Origin: Prevotella sp.
GTDB lineage: Bacteria > Bacteroidota > Bacteroidia > Bacteroidales > Bacteroidaceae
Assembly (NCBI GenBank): GCA_021204605.1
Contig: JAJPZD010000226.1
Location: 1 to 7,121, forward strand
Direction of reading: 5' to 3'
Length of the DNA: 7,121 nucleotides
The position numbers and the translations under genes are program-made. The notes under the pieces were generated by a model. It saw only the letters and a program-made list of their open reading frames with translations. It had not been told where the DNA came from and did not search any database. Shown piece by piece: positions 1 to 6,913 of the stretch; position 1 is the first letter of the stretch, and every line of letters starts with the position of its first letter.

Positions 1-45
1 TTTAAAACTCCTTTTCATTTGTTTCTTATAATCGGAATTTTAAAC

Positions 46-53
46 TATCTTTG
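46..53 (+). promoter_or_regulatory. Bacteroidota-type -7 promoter element before the ATP-grasp-like gene
   Basis: The sequence TATCTTTG matches the Bacteroidota primary sigma -7 consensus TAnnTTTG at every defined position. A start about 5-9 nt downstream (near 58-62) would leave a 16-20 nt leader before the GTG at 78. The best upstream TTTG (18-21) is 24 nt away, slightly longer than the usual 19-21, so the -33 half is weak. The element overlaps a TTG at 51 that could otherwise be read as a start codon, which argues against that start. Confidence 0.6.
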
Positions 54-77
54 CGCTATATTAAAATTCATACAAAC

Positions 78-1163
78 GTGAAATTGCATATCTTCAACCC
101 TGAGCATGATGTGGTATTGGCATACGACAGACCGAATATCACGTTGCCGCATGCCGTTCAGGAGTTGCGGATAAACATGGGTTTTCTTCCTGCGTTGTGG
201 GCTGGAGACGATGACTGTGTGCTTGTGGATGATGTGGCATTTGCGATAAAAGCGGTGAGACAAGTGAAAAGGGAGCATGCCGATGTGCTTTTTCTGACTA
301 AAAAAGATCTGCAAAATTTGAATTTCACGGAAATAGAAACGTGGGGTTGGGACAGAGAAGTATGCAAAACACTTGTTGAGGCTGGTGTAATTAGCGATTT
401 ACTGCCGACGCATGACAATCTATTGAACATACGGGAATTGTCGAGTAGGAGGTTTGCTTCCGGTTTGCTTTGTTATCTGTGTGACAGAACAGAGCAACAA
501 ACATGTGGCGAGAGTTTTTATGTTGACAACATAAACGAATTAGAACTCTTGCTTACGAAATATAGTCACATTGTAGTAAAAGCACTATGGAGCAGTAGTG
601 GCCGGGGCTTGCGCTATTTGTCAAGAGAGCATGAAATAAGCGATTCAGTTAGAGGGTGGATAGTAAGCACAATGCAAAATCAAGGCGGCATAATGATAGA
701 GCCATACTATAATAAGGTAAAGGACTTTGCCATGGAGTTTTACTCTTACGGTGACGGAAATATAGAATATAAGGGCATTTCTGTGTTTGATACCAACAAT
801 GGAATATATACAGGAAACGTAATTGCATCAGAGGTGAAGAAGCTCTCGATTGTCCGTAAATATATACCTGATGAAATTCTCTTTTCTGTCAAGCAAAGCA
901 TTATGGAATACCTGTCGGAGCGTTTCAAGGGACGTTACAAAGGACCGTTTGGCATTGATATGATGGTAGTGGCAGATACCTTAAATGGGCGATTTCTGTT
1001 GCACCCATGTGTGGAATTGAATTTGCGCATGACAATGGGGCATGTCGCCAATGTGATTAAACATGACGAAAAAGAGCCTGACTTGCTAATGAGCATAGTG
1101 CATGATGTGAATTACAAATTGAAGTTCGGTTATATGGAGAACGTTTTTGTAAAAACGATATAA
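78..1163 (+). CDS. ATP-grasp-like Bacteroidales conserved protein, substrate unknown
   Basis: Cytosolic protein of 361 aa with no signal peptide or membrane segment. I recognise the opening (LHIFNPEHD, then LPHAVQEL and GFLPALWAG at about residues 23-43) from conserved hypothetical proteins of Bacteroidales. The C-terminal half looks like an ATP-grasp fold: VVKALWSSSGRGL (166-178) resembles the lysine plus glycine-rich nucleotide loop; IEPYY (207-211) and DFAMEF (217-221) follow; GIDMM (292-296) and VELNLRMTMG (312-321) resemble the acidic and Asn metal ligands (D294, E313, N315). Such enzymes usually ligate a carboxylate to an amine or thiol using ATP, but nothing here shows the substrate. 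The GTG at 78 is chosen because family members, as I recall them, begin at this LHIFNPEHD segment and because an upstream TTG (51) lies inside the promoter. If the TTG were used the protein would be 370 aa. The next gene starts 51 nt downstream, so co-transcription is possible but not shown. Confidence 0.82.
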   Translation: MKLHIFNPEHDVVLAYDRPNITLPHAVQELRINMGFLPALWAGDDDCVLVDDVAFAIKAVRQVKREHADVLFLTKKDLQNLNFTEIETWGWDREVCKTLVEAGVISDLLPTHDNLLNIRELSSRRFASGLLCYLCDRTEQQTCGESFYVDNINELELLLTKYSHIVVKALWSSSGRGLRYLSREHEISDSVRGWIVSTMQNQGGIMIEPYYNKVKDFAMEFYSYGDGNIEYKGISVFDTNNGIYTGNVIASEVKKLSIVRKYIPDEILFSVKQSIMEYLSERFKGRYKGPFGIDMMVVADTLNGRFLLHPCVELNLRMTMGHVANVIKHDEKEPDLLMSIVHDVNYKLKFGYMENVFVKTI

Positions 1164-1214
1164 ACAGTTTTTTAGAATTGAATGAAAGATCAACTAACAA
1201 ATAAAGATAATAAC

Positions 1215-2864
1215 ATGAAAAAAGTATTATTGATGTCATTGGTCCTCGTGCCGTTTTTTGCGAATGCCCAATACGTGTCAGAAGTGTGGTGTCCCGACAA
1301 TGGAGACGGAACATATACCAACCCCGTGATTGACGCAGATTACAGTGACCCTGATGTTTGTGCAGTGGGAGAGGATTATTACCTTACAGCCAGTTCGTTC
1401 AACTGTATTCCAGGGCTGCCGATACTACATTCGAAAGATTTGGTGAATTGGGAGATAATAGGATATGCATTGAAGAAGTTGGAGCCGGAAGAGGAATTTG
1501 ACAAGCCCTCACATGGTAATGGCGTGTGGGCACCGAGCATACGCTATCATGATGGCGAGTTTTATATTTATTGGGGCGACCCAGACTATGGTGTGTTCAT
1601 GGTAAAGACAAAAGACCCGGCAGGAGATTGGGAAGACCCAGTTTGCGTGATACCAGGCAAGGGAATGATAGACACCACCCCGTTGTGGGACGATGATGGC
1701 CGTTGTTATCTTGTATCAGCATGGGCAAACAGTCGTATAAACTTCGCCTCCACATTGGTAGTACGTGAACTGTCAGCAGATGGAACGAAGGCAATCAGCG
1801 ATCCGGTGATAGTGTTTGACGGAAATGGAACGGAAAACCGCACATGCGAGGGGCCGAAATTCTACAAGCGTGACGGTTGGTATTGGATAATGTGCCCGGC
1901 AGGAGGCGTAACCGAAGGTTTCCAGTTGGTTATGAGGTCAAAGAGTCCATACGGACCTTACGAGAGTAAGGTAGTGTTGAGACAAGGAAATACGGCTGTG
2001 AACGGTCCTCATCAAGGTGCATGGGTACACACCGCATTTGACGAGGATTGGTTTCTGCATTTCCAGGACAAGGGCGCATACGGACGAGTAGTACATTTGG
2101 AGCCAGTAACATGGAGAGACAATTGGCCGGTAATGGGAGTTGACGAGGATGGCGACTATTGCGGTGAGCCTGTTAAGACCTACAAGAAGCCAAAGACATC
2201 AGGAACAGTAACTATCCAGAATCCAGTAGAGAGCGATGAGTTCAATAAGCCTATTATGGGCAAGCAGTGGCAGTGGCATGCAAACTACAAGCAGCAGTTT
2301 GGAATGCCGACCGCATACGGAACGTTCCGCATATACACCCATAAGTTGAGCGAGGATTTTGTCAACCTATGGGAAGTTCCAAACCTGTTGCTCCAGAAGA
2401 CGCCGACTGACAATTTCACGGCAACAGCAAAGATACGCATGACGGCTAAGGACCAGAACCAGTATGGCGGTATCATAATGATGGGACTTGACTATTCCGC
2501 ACTTGTGGTAAAGCGGGTAGGCGACGAGTTCCAGCTTCAGCAGGTAACATGCAAGAAAGCCGACAAGGGCAGTGCTGAAAAGGAGGTTATCATAGAACAA
2601 CTGAAACCAACTGAGGTAGATAAGATAGATTACCAGCCGGCAATCCACGAGGACATATATCTGCGCATGGTTGTTAGCGATGGTGTCTGCCGTTTCGCAT
2701 ACAGCAAGGATGGTAAGAAATTCAAGGATGCAGGTGAGACATTCACTATGCGTGAGGGTAAATGGATAGGAGCAAAGATAGGATTTGTGGCAGCAGAGCC
2801 GGCAGGCAAGACAAACCGTGGTTGGGTTGATGCCGATTGGTTCAGGGTTACGAAAAACGAGTGA
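1215..2864 (+). CDS. Secreted GH43 glycosidase (beta-xylosidase / alpha-L-arabinofuranosidase type)
   Basis: Protein of 549 aa. Residues 1-18 form a signal peptide (MKKVLLMSLVLVPFFANA, then Q), with no lipobox Cys, so a soluble periplasmic or exported enzyme is expected. Residues about 33-325 are the five-bladed propeller of glycoside hydrolase family 43. The three expected acidic residues are visible: general base D45 in YSDPDV, pKa-tuning D153 in MIDTTPLWDDDG, and general acid E212 in CEGPKFY. GLPILHSKDLVNWEIIG (67-83) is a typical substrate-side segment. Residues about 337-545 look like the C-terminal concanavalin-type beta-sandwich found in beta-xylosidases (NPVESDEFN at the start, WVDADWFRV near the end). 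The family removes xylose or arabinose from hemicellulose. The motif style recalls subfamily 12, which I cannot verify. An in-frame ATG at 1182 would add 11 charged residues before the signal peptide, so 1215 is preferred. No SusC/SusD, regulator or other glycosidase is visible beside it. Confidence 0.93.
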   Translation: MKKVLLMSLVLVPFFANAQYVSEVWCPDNGDGTYTNPVIDADYSDPDVCAVGEDYYLTASSFNCIPGLPILHSKDLVNWEIIGYALKKLEPEEEFDKPSHGNGVWAPSIRYHDGEFYIYWGDPDYGVFMVKTKDPAGDWEDPVCVIPGKGMIDTTPLWDDDGRCYLVSAWANSRINFASTLVVRELSADGTKAISDPVIVFDGNGTENRTCEGPKFYKRDGWYWIMCPAGGVTEGFQLVMRSKSPYGPYESKVVLRQGNTAVNGPHQGAWVHTAFDEDWFLHFQDKGAYGRVVHLEPVTWRDNWPVMGVDEDGDYCGEPVKTYKKPKTSGTVTIQNPVESDEFNKPIMGKQWQWHANYKQQFGMPTAYGTFRIYTHKLSEDFVNLWEVPNLLLQKTPTDNFTATAKIRMTAKDQNQYGGIIMMGLDYSALVVKRVGDEFQLQQVTCKKADKGSAEKEVIIEQLKPTEVDKIDYQPAIHEDIYLRMVVSDGVCRFAYSKDGKKFKDAGETFTMREGKWIGAKIGFVAAEPAGKTNRGWVDADWFRVTKNE

Positions 2865-2878
2865 TTTCTATAAATTCA

Positions 2879-2906
2879 AAGACCGGAGGCTTTTGCTTTC
2901 GGTCTT
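2879..2906 (+). terminator. Hairpin after GH43, probable terminator with poor U tract
   Basis: The arms 2879-2890 (AAGACCGGAGGC) and 2895-2906 (GCTTTCGGTCTT) pair over 12 positions, two of them G-U, around a TTTT loop. It begins 14 nt after the GH43 stop codon. The bases after it (AGTGTC) contain no run of U, so it is either a weak intrinsic terminator or a 3'-end stabilising stem. It separates GH43 from the plug-protein gene. Confidence 0.55.
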
Positions 2907-2983
2907 AGTGTCAAATTGATGTGCAGTCAGTTTTAATATGTTTCATAAATACTGATAAATCAGATAATTTTAAATTATACAAT

Positions 2984-4237
2984 ATGAAAAAGATAATCGG
3001 AATTTTATTAGTTGCAGTGATATACGTTATTCCGTCGTATTGTCAAAGGCATGAGATATTCGACAAGGACATAGCTACATTGCAGGTTGTGGCAGGTGAT
3101 GATTGGCTTTCCATGCCAGTAGTTAAGTTAAATAATTCATCTGTAAACAACAGACTGAACATCAGTTTCGATGACCTTACACACACCTACCGCAGGTTCG
3201 CTTATAAGATAGAGCATTGCGAGGCGGACTGGACAGTGTCCGACCAGTTGTTTACGAGTGATTACGTCAGTGGCTTTGCAGATGGCAACACAATAGACGA
3301 CTATGAGGAGTCGATAAACACCAACGTGCTTTACACCCATTACACCCTTACGATACCCAATGAGAATTGTAGTCTGCGGATGAGCGGTAACTACAAAGTT
3401 ACGGTGTATGACGAGAATGATGATGCGTGCCCTGTGTTTGTTGTTTATTTCATGGTTACAGAGGAGAAAATGGATATACAGATAAGTGTGTCAGCAAATA
3501 CCGATATTGATGTTAACAAGTCACATCATCAAGTATCGATGGAATTGAAATACGGTTCGTTGAGCGTTACTGACCATGAGGCGCAAGTTAAGACTGTAGT
3601 GCTGCAAAACGGCAGGTGGGACAATGCAGTGACAAATGCAACGCCCCAATACAAAATGGCAGACGGTTTGAAATGGGATCACTGTCGTGACCTGATTTTC
3701 CCTGCAGGAAACGAGTATCATAAATATGAGATTCTTGATGTTGATCACCCCACTATGGGTATTGACCATATCAGTTGGGATGGTGAGAAATATCATGTAT
3801 ATCCCTTTGAGTGTGAGCCGAGACCAAACTATGTTTATGATGAGGATGCCAACGGTTCGTTTTACATCAGGAACAGTGACAACGAGGAAAACGATATAAC
3901 ATCGCAATATGTTTATGTGCATTACGTGTTGAAATGCCCATACGAGGTAAATGGAGATGTGTATCTTAATGGTCAATGGACGTATGACAGATTCTTGCCT
4001 GAATATAAAATGGAATATGACTTAGCCGAAAAGAGTTACAAGGCGACGGTAATGCAAAAGCAAGGTTATTATTCATACCAGTTTGTTATGCTCGACAAAT
4101 CAGGTGTGCCGCAGATAATGCCGACGGAAGGAAGTTATTATCAAACTGAGAACAAATATCAGGTTCTTGTGTATTACAAGGGGCGAGGAGAGCGTGCCGA
4201 CCGACTTGTGGCATATAAGCAGGTGCAAATAAAATGA
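2984..4237 (+). CDS. Type IX secretion system plug protein (DUF5103 family)
   Basis: Protein of 417 aa, the usual size for DUF5103 / T9SS plug proteins. In the type IX system of Bacteroidota a plug protein of this family closes the periplasmic side of the giant SprA (Sov) outer-membrane pore when it is not carrying cargo. Residues 1-20 are a signal peptide; the Cys at 20 is not in a lipobox (PSYC), so lipidation is unlikely. Recognisable family segments are ATLQVVAGDDWLSMPVVKLN (31-50), RFAYKIEHCEADWTVSD (71-87), SINTNVLYTHYTLTIPNEN (110-128), SGNYKVTVYDEND (134-146), SANTDIDVNKSHHQVS (170-185) and the C-terminal PTEGSYYQTENKYQVLVYYK (380-399). The N-terminal part (about 25-160) is the first plug domain. 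An ATG at 2921 would place 21 polar residues before the signal peptide, so 2984 is preferred. The DUF169 gene follows after 18 nt and may share its transcript. No other T9SS gene lies in the window, which is usual since these genes are scattered. Confidence 0.9.
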   Translation: MKKIIGILLVAVIYVIPSYCQRHEIFDKDIATLQVVAGDDWLSMPVVKLNNSSVNNRLNISFDDLTHTYRRFAYKIEHCEADWTVSDQLFTSDYVSGFADGNTIDDYEESINTNVLYTHYTLTIPNENCSLRMSGNYKVTVYDENDDACPVFVVYFMVTEEKMDIQISVSANTDIDVNKSHHQVSMELKYGSLSVTDHEAQVKTVVLQNGRWDNAVTNATPQYKMADGLKWDHCRDLIFPAGNEYHKYEILDVDHPTMGIDHISWDGEKYHVYPFECEPRPNYVYDEDANGSFYIRNSDNEENDITSQYVYVHYVLKCPYEVNGDVYLNGQWTYDRFLPEYKMEYDLAEKSYKATVMQKQGYYSYQFVMLDKSGVPQIMPTEGSYYQTENKYQVLVYYKGRGERADRLVAYKQVQIK

Positions 4238-4255
4238 TACATTATTGAACAAAAT

Positions 4256-4984
4256 ATGGAAGAATTTATCAGTCCTAAGATATTGGTTGAGACACTTAGA
4301 CAGGCATTTGGAGAAGGTTTATCATTGCCATTGGTATTCGGTTACAGCGATATACCGATAGCAGAAACGGAGAAAGTTGGAGGATGCCTGTTTAAAGTGT
4401 TGGATAAAGCACGTAAGGGAACGCCAGTTAGTTTGAGTGCCGCCAATGTTACCTGTGGTGGAGGAAAATTTTATTCAGGCTTTTCCGAAATGCCTGAGCG
4501 CATTCCTAATTTTGTGTCATTGAAGGAAAAGTATAAGAAAACACCAGAGATGGTAAAGGAATATTTGTCTGCTTTGAACCAGCAATTGGCTGAAAAGCCA
4601 TATCTAAATTTTGTAAGACTTGATCAGGTGGAGACATTGGAAGGCATGGAAGGATTACTTTTTTATGCCACGCCCGATATGTTGTCAGGGCTTGCCGCAT
4701 GGGCTTATTATGACAATAATAATGCTGATGCCGTTTCGTCACCTTTCGGTTCAGGTTGCTGTACGATGATATCACAGGCAGTACGTGAAAACCGCATTAA
4801 CGGAAATAGGGTTTTCATGGGATTGTTTGACCCTTCCGTGCGACCTTATATAGGTGTTAACGAATTAGGATTTGTAATACCAAGAAGCAGGTTTATAACA
4901 ATGCAACATACATTAAAAGAATGTTGTTTGTTTGGCACATTCGGGTGGTCAAAAGTCCGTGAAAGAATGAATAAAAATGAATAA
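4256..4984 (+). CDS. DUF169 family protein (COG2043-like)
   Basis: Protein of 242 aa, cytosolic, with no signal peptide. Motifs I associate with DUF169 (once called ArCR in archaea) are LPLVFGYSD (24-32), ANVTCGGGKFYSGF (63-76), LLFYATPDMLSGLAAWAYYD (134-153), FGSGCCTMIS (164-173) and the strong C-terminal block FMGLFDPSVRPYIGVNELGF (187-206). The biochemical function of the family is not established to my knowledge. Cysteines at C67 (CGGG), C168 and C169 (GSGCC) sit in the best conserved motifs and could bind a metal or cofactor, but that is inference. The start is the ATG 18 nt after the plug stop. The preceding AAC-AAA stretch is A-rich with no Shine-Dalgarno sequence, normal for this phylum. 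The next gene is separated by a 64-nt AT-rich gap, so this gene may end the upstream transcript. Confidence 0.88.
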   Translation: MEEFISPKILVETLRQAFGEGLSLPLVFGYSDIPIAETEKVGGCLFKVLDKARKGTPVSLSAANVTCGGGKFYSGFSEMPERIPNFVSLKEKYKKTPEMVKEYLSALNQQLAEKPYLNFVRLDQVETLEGMEGLLFYATPDMLSGLAAWAYYDNNNADAVSSPFGSGCCTMISQAVRENRINGNRVFMGLFDPSVRPYIGVNELGFVIPRSRFITMQHTLKECCLFGTFGWSKVRERMNKNE

Positions 4985-4993
4985 ACTATTTTA

Positions 4994-5025
4994 TTGAAAT
5001 ACAATAAGTTATTAATATTTATTTG
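4994..5025 (+). promoter_or_regulatory. Possible promoter for the NimA-like/AlkZ-like/GNAT trio
   Basis: TTG at 4994-4996, a 21-nt spacer, then TTTATTTG at 5018-5025. The second element matches TAnnTTTG except at its second base. Transcription would begin near 5031-5034 and leave about 15 nt before the ATG at 5049. The spacing is right but, with one mismatch in such AT-rich DNA, a chance match is quite possible. Confidence 0.35.
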
Positions 5026-5048
5026 ATAATATATTTAATATTGGTGGG

Positions 5049-5561
5049 ATGCGAAAGAAAAGCAGGGAAATGGATAGTACGTGGGCATTGGAAGTGATGC
5101 GTAAAGCCCCATACATCACCGTTAGTTTCACCCGACCAGACGGCACGGCATACGGTGTTCCTTTATCATTAGCATGTACAGATGATAATACATGGTATTT
5201 CCATTGTGCTTTGGAGGGTGATAAATTAGATGCAATACAGCAACATCCCGAAGTATGTCTTTCGGCAGTTACGAAATGTACACCGACCATAGGTCCAAAA
5301 GATGGTTCTTTCACATTGCAATATCATTCAGCGATTGCTTTCGGCAAGGCGGAAATAGTTACGGATAAGACAGAGAAAGTACTGGCATTGCGTGCTATTT
5401 GTGAGCGTTTTCTTCCCAGACATATACATGCCTTTGACGATGCCATAACTCTCAGCATTGACCGCACGGCAGTGGTGCGTGTTACTCTTGTTGTACCCCC
5501 TACAGGGAAGCGCAAGGAATATGACAAGAAAGGTGAAGAACTCAAATATGGACGTATGTAG
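5049..5561 (+). CDS. NimA-like FMN-binding split-barrel protein (pyridoxamine 5'-phosphate oxidase superfamily)
   Basis: Protein of 170 aa, full length for the family and cytosolic. The opening MRKKSRE resembles the MRRKDRE start common in NimA-like proteins, which supports the ATG at 5049; GGTGGG just upstream may serve as a weak ribosome site. The split beta-barrel signature is visible: YITVSFTRPDGTAYGVPLSL (22-41), WYFHCALEGDKLDAIQQHP (49-67) and VCLSAVTK (69-76), followed by FTLQYHSAIAFGKAEIV (88-104) and a C-terminal IDRTAVVRVTLVVPPTGK (137-154). Members bind FMN or a related flavin at a dimer interface; H52 occupies the position I would equate with the reactive His of Nim proteins, an alignment by eye only. 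NimA reduces 5-nitroimidazoles to harmless amines, but most chromosomal relatives have no proven substrate, so drug resistance should not be assumed. Its stop codon lies 5 nt before the ATG of the next gene. Confidence 0.88.
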   Translation: MRKKSREMDSTWALEVMRKAPYITVSFTRPDGTAYGVPLSLACTDDNTWYFHCALEGDKLDAIQQHPEVCLSAVTKCTPTIGPKDGSFTLQYHSAIAFGKAEIVTDKTEKVLALRAICERFLPRHIHAFDDAITLSIDRTAVVRVTLVVPPTGKRKEYDKKGEELKYGRM

Positions 5562-5566
5562 TGATT

Positions 5567-6286
5567 ATGTTCAGAGAACCGACGATAGAGACACAAGAGC
5601 AGTTGGAACAGCGTATTCAGGAATGGGGTTTTCTTCCATTCTTCAGGAATGGTGTAGAAGGTTTTTCAATAGAGGAGATTGTTCCGGAAGATTTGTTGTT
5701 TGGTGATAATGAACAGGGGAATGCATGGGAATGGAAAGGTCCGATAATCCGTCATTGGCAATGTGTTTATGGCAAATTCTTTCATAGGAAAGCTGGTTAT
5801 GTCAGTCTTGACTGGTTGCCTGACTTTATGAATTGGCGTAGGTTGCATTATCCTTTGGTTGAACAGGGTGAGGGAGCCAGGCACATATTGGAAGTGTTGA
5901 AAGAGAATGATTCGATGCTTTCCAAAGAATTGAAGGTGGCAAGCGGATTCTCTCGTAGTAGAAAGCGGAAAAAGATCAATCCAGATGACCTGAATACAAA
6001 GATTGTTGACAGGAAAAACGGACCTGCGTTTGATTCTCTGATTGCCGGTTTGCAGATGGGAACGTATGTGTGTATTGCAGACTTTGAGTATGAAATGACG
6101 AAAAAGGGTAATCCATACGGTTGGGGAGTGGCACTTTACTGCACGCCTGAGGCCATGTATGAGTTTGATTATAGGAAGGCAGTTGACGGGCGAACGCCAT
6201 ACCAATCACGCCAGCGTATTATGGAACATATCATAAAGTTGTTTCCCGACGCATCCAAGCATCAGATAGGGGTAATCATAGGATAA
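5567..6286 (+). CDS. Conserved hypothetical protein resembling the AlkZ-related family
   Basis: Protein of 239 aa with no signal peptide. Conserved-looking blocks are EWGFLPFFRNGVEGFSIEE (19-37), WEWKGPIIRHWQCVYGKFF (54-72), KAGYVSLDWLPDFMNWRR (75-92), DSMLSKELK (115-123), GPAFDSLIAGLQMGTYVCIA (152-171) and KKGNPYGWGVALYCTPEAMY (179-198). This order of a WEWK module, a winged-helix-like SKELK segment and an LQMxTYV strand matches proteins I remember as AlkZ-related, distant relatives of the AlkZ/YcaQ DNA glycosylases. I see no defined catalytic motif, so glycosylase activity is not claimed. Residues 127-146 form a basic stretch (FSRSRKRKKINPDD). Two starts are possible: ATG at 5567, chosen here, or GTG at 5561, which overlaps the preceding TAG by one base and adds two residues. 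The GNAT gene begins 7 nt after the stop, so the trio is probably co-transcribed. Confidence 0.8.
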   Translation: MFREPTIETQEQLEQRIQEWGFLPFFRNGVEGFSIEEIVPEDLLFGDNEQGNAWEWKGPIIRHWQCVYGKFFHRKAGYVSLDWLPDFMNWRRLHYPLVEQGEGARHILEVLKENDSMLSKELKVASGFSRSRKRKKINPDDLNTKIVDRKNGPAFDSLIAGLQMGTYVCIADFEYEMTKKGNPYGWGVALYCTPEAMYEFDYRKAVDGRTPYQSRQRIMEHIIKLFPDASKHQIGVIIG

Positions 6287-6293
6287 ATTTATA

Positions 6294-6836
6294 ATGGAAG
6301 AAATAAAGATAACAGCAAACAACATTGATAATCAAGAAGTCAGACAACTATACGAGTCTGCATTTCCCGATGAGGAGAAAATACCCTATAAAGACTTGAA
6401 AATGCTGTTGAAAACCATGCCATTGGACTTTACGGTTTGGTATGATAAGGGTACATTCATCGGACTGACCATTGTTTACAAGAGGGAAGCGGCCGTTAAC
6501 TGGTTTTGGTACTTTGCAGTTGGTGAGAGGTTGCGTGGTAAAGGTTATGGAAGTAAGATTTTGCGTTTAATATCAGAACGCTATGCCCGACAGTCGCTTA
6601 TAATCGACATCGAATCTCCGCGTCAGCAGTCGGAAAATATAGAACAGCGTCAGCGTAGATATGAATTTTATTTGCGTAACGGTTTTCACGATACAGGGGT
6701 GGGGCGGACATTCAGAGGAATTACCTACACTATTTTGGCATCTGGCAACGCCACATTCACCACACAAGACTATGATGCTATTCTTAAAGAACTGCGCAAA
6801 TGTTGGGATGCAATGCCAAAAGACGAAAATAAATGA
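6294..6836 (+). CDS. GNAT family N-acetyltransferase
   Basis: Protein of 180 aa with the layout of a single GNAT domain. Motif A, which binds the acetyl-CoA pyrophosphate, is FWYFAVGERLRGKGYGSKIL (71-90), with R81-x-x-G84-x-G86 fitting the R/Q-x-x-G-x-G/A rule. IIDIESPR (103-110) is the following strand and RRYEFYLRNGF (121-131) is the usual motif B helix and turn. GNAT enzymes move an acetyl group from acetyl-CoA to an amine on a protein, antibiotic or small metabolite; the acceptor cannot be read from this sequence. The ATG at 6294 lies 7 nt after the stop of the preceding gene and gives a natural N-terminus with no unusual extension. It is the last gene of the + strand trio and faces a - strand small-RNA gene about 78 bp downstream. 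The hairpin at 6921-6945 has no U tract on the + strand, so a classic terminator for this gene is not visible. Confidence 0.92.
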   Translation: MEEIKITANNIDNQEVRQLYESAFPDEEKIPYKDLKMLLKTMPLDFTVWYDKGTFIGLTIVYKREAAVNWFWYFAVGERLRGKGYGSKILRLISERYARQSLIIDIESPRQQSENIEQRQRRYEFYLRNGFHDTGVGRTFRGITYTILASGNATFTTQDYDAILKELRKCWDAMPKDENK

Positions 6837-6913
6837 GATTATAGATATTTTGGATTGCATTTTTCCAGTTTAAAAATTGATGATCAGCTTCTAAGTTTCC
6901 ATAGGGGAGGTGT

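Noticed and set aside
2952..2963. Small inverted repeat CTGAT-AA-ATCAG before the plug gene, considered as an operator.
   Set aside because: Arms of only 5 bp in AT-rich DNA, no clear promoter beside it and no known operator match.
2941..2972. Possible promoter for the plug gene (TTTC, 20 nt, TAATTTTA).
   Set aside because: Both elements have a mismatch and the implied leader would be only a few nucleotides.
28..3007. An exact 15-bp repeat, ATAATCGGAATTTTA, at 28-42 (upstream of the first gene) and 2993-3007 (inside the plug signal-peptide coding region).
   Set aside because: One copy is coding and the other is intergenic, both AT-rich, and no further copies were noticed; chance similarity is a sufficient explanation.
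3521..3976. Open frame of 151 codons on the - strand opposite the plug gene.
   Set aside because: Antisense to a recognised family member, and its hydrophobic, low-complexity product has no domain signature.
5458..5706. Open frame of 82 codons on the + strand across the junction of the NimA-like and AlkZ-related-like genes.
   Set aside because: It overlaps two well-supported genes in another frame and shows no family resemblance.
5666..6205. Open frame of 179 codons on the - strand opposite the AlkZ-related-like gene.
   Set aside because: It is antisense to a gene with clear conserved blocks; its product is rich in His, Ile and Phe with no recognisable motif.
6661..6873. Open frame of 70 codons on the + strand overlapping the end of the GNAT gene and running into the intergenic region.
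   Set aside because: Most of it lies out of frame inside the GNAT coding sequence, and the product has no recognisable features.
6837..6912. Searched for a + strand terminator or small gene between the GNAT stop and the small-RNA terminator.
   Set aside because: Only weak 4-bp stems were found and no reading frame or promoter match; I see nothing supportable here.
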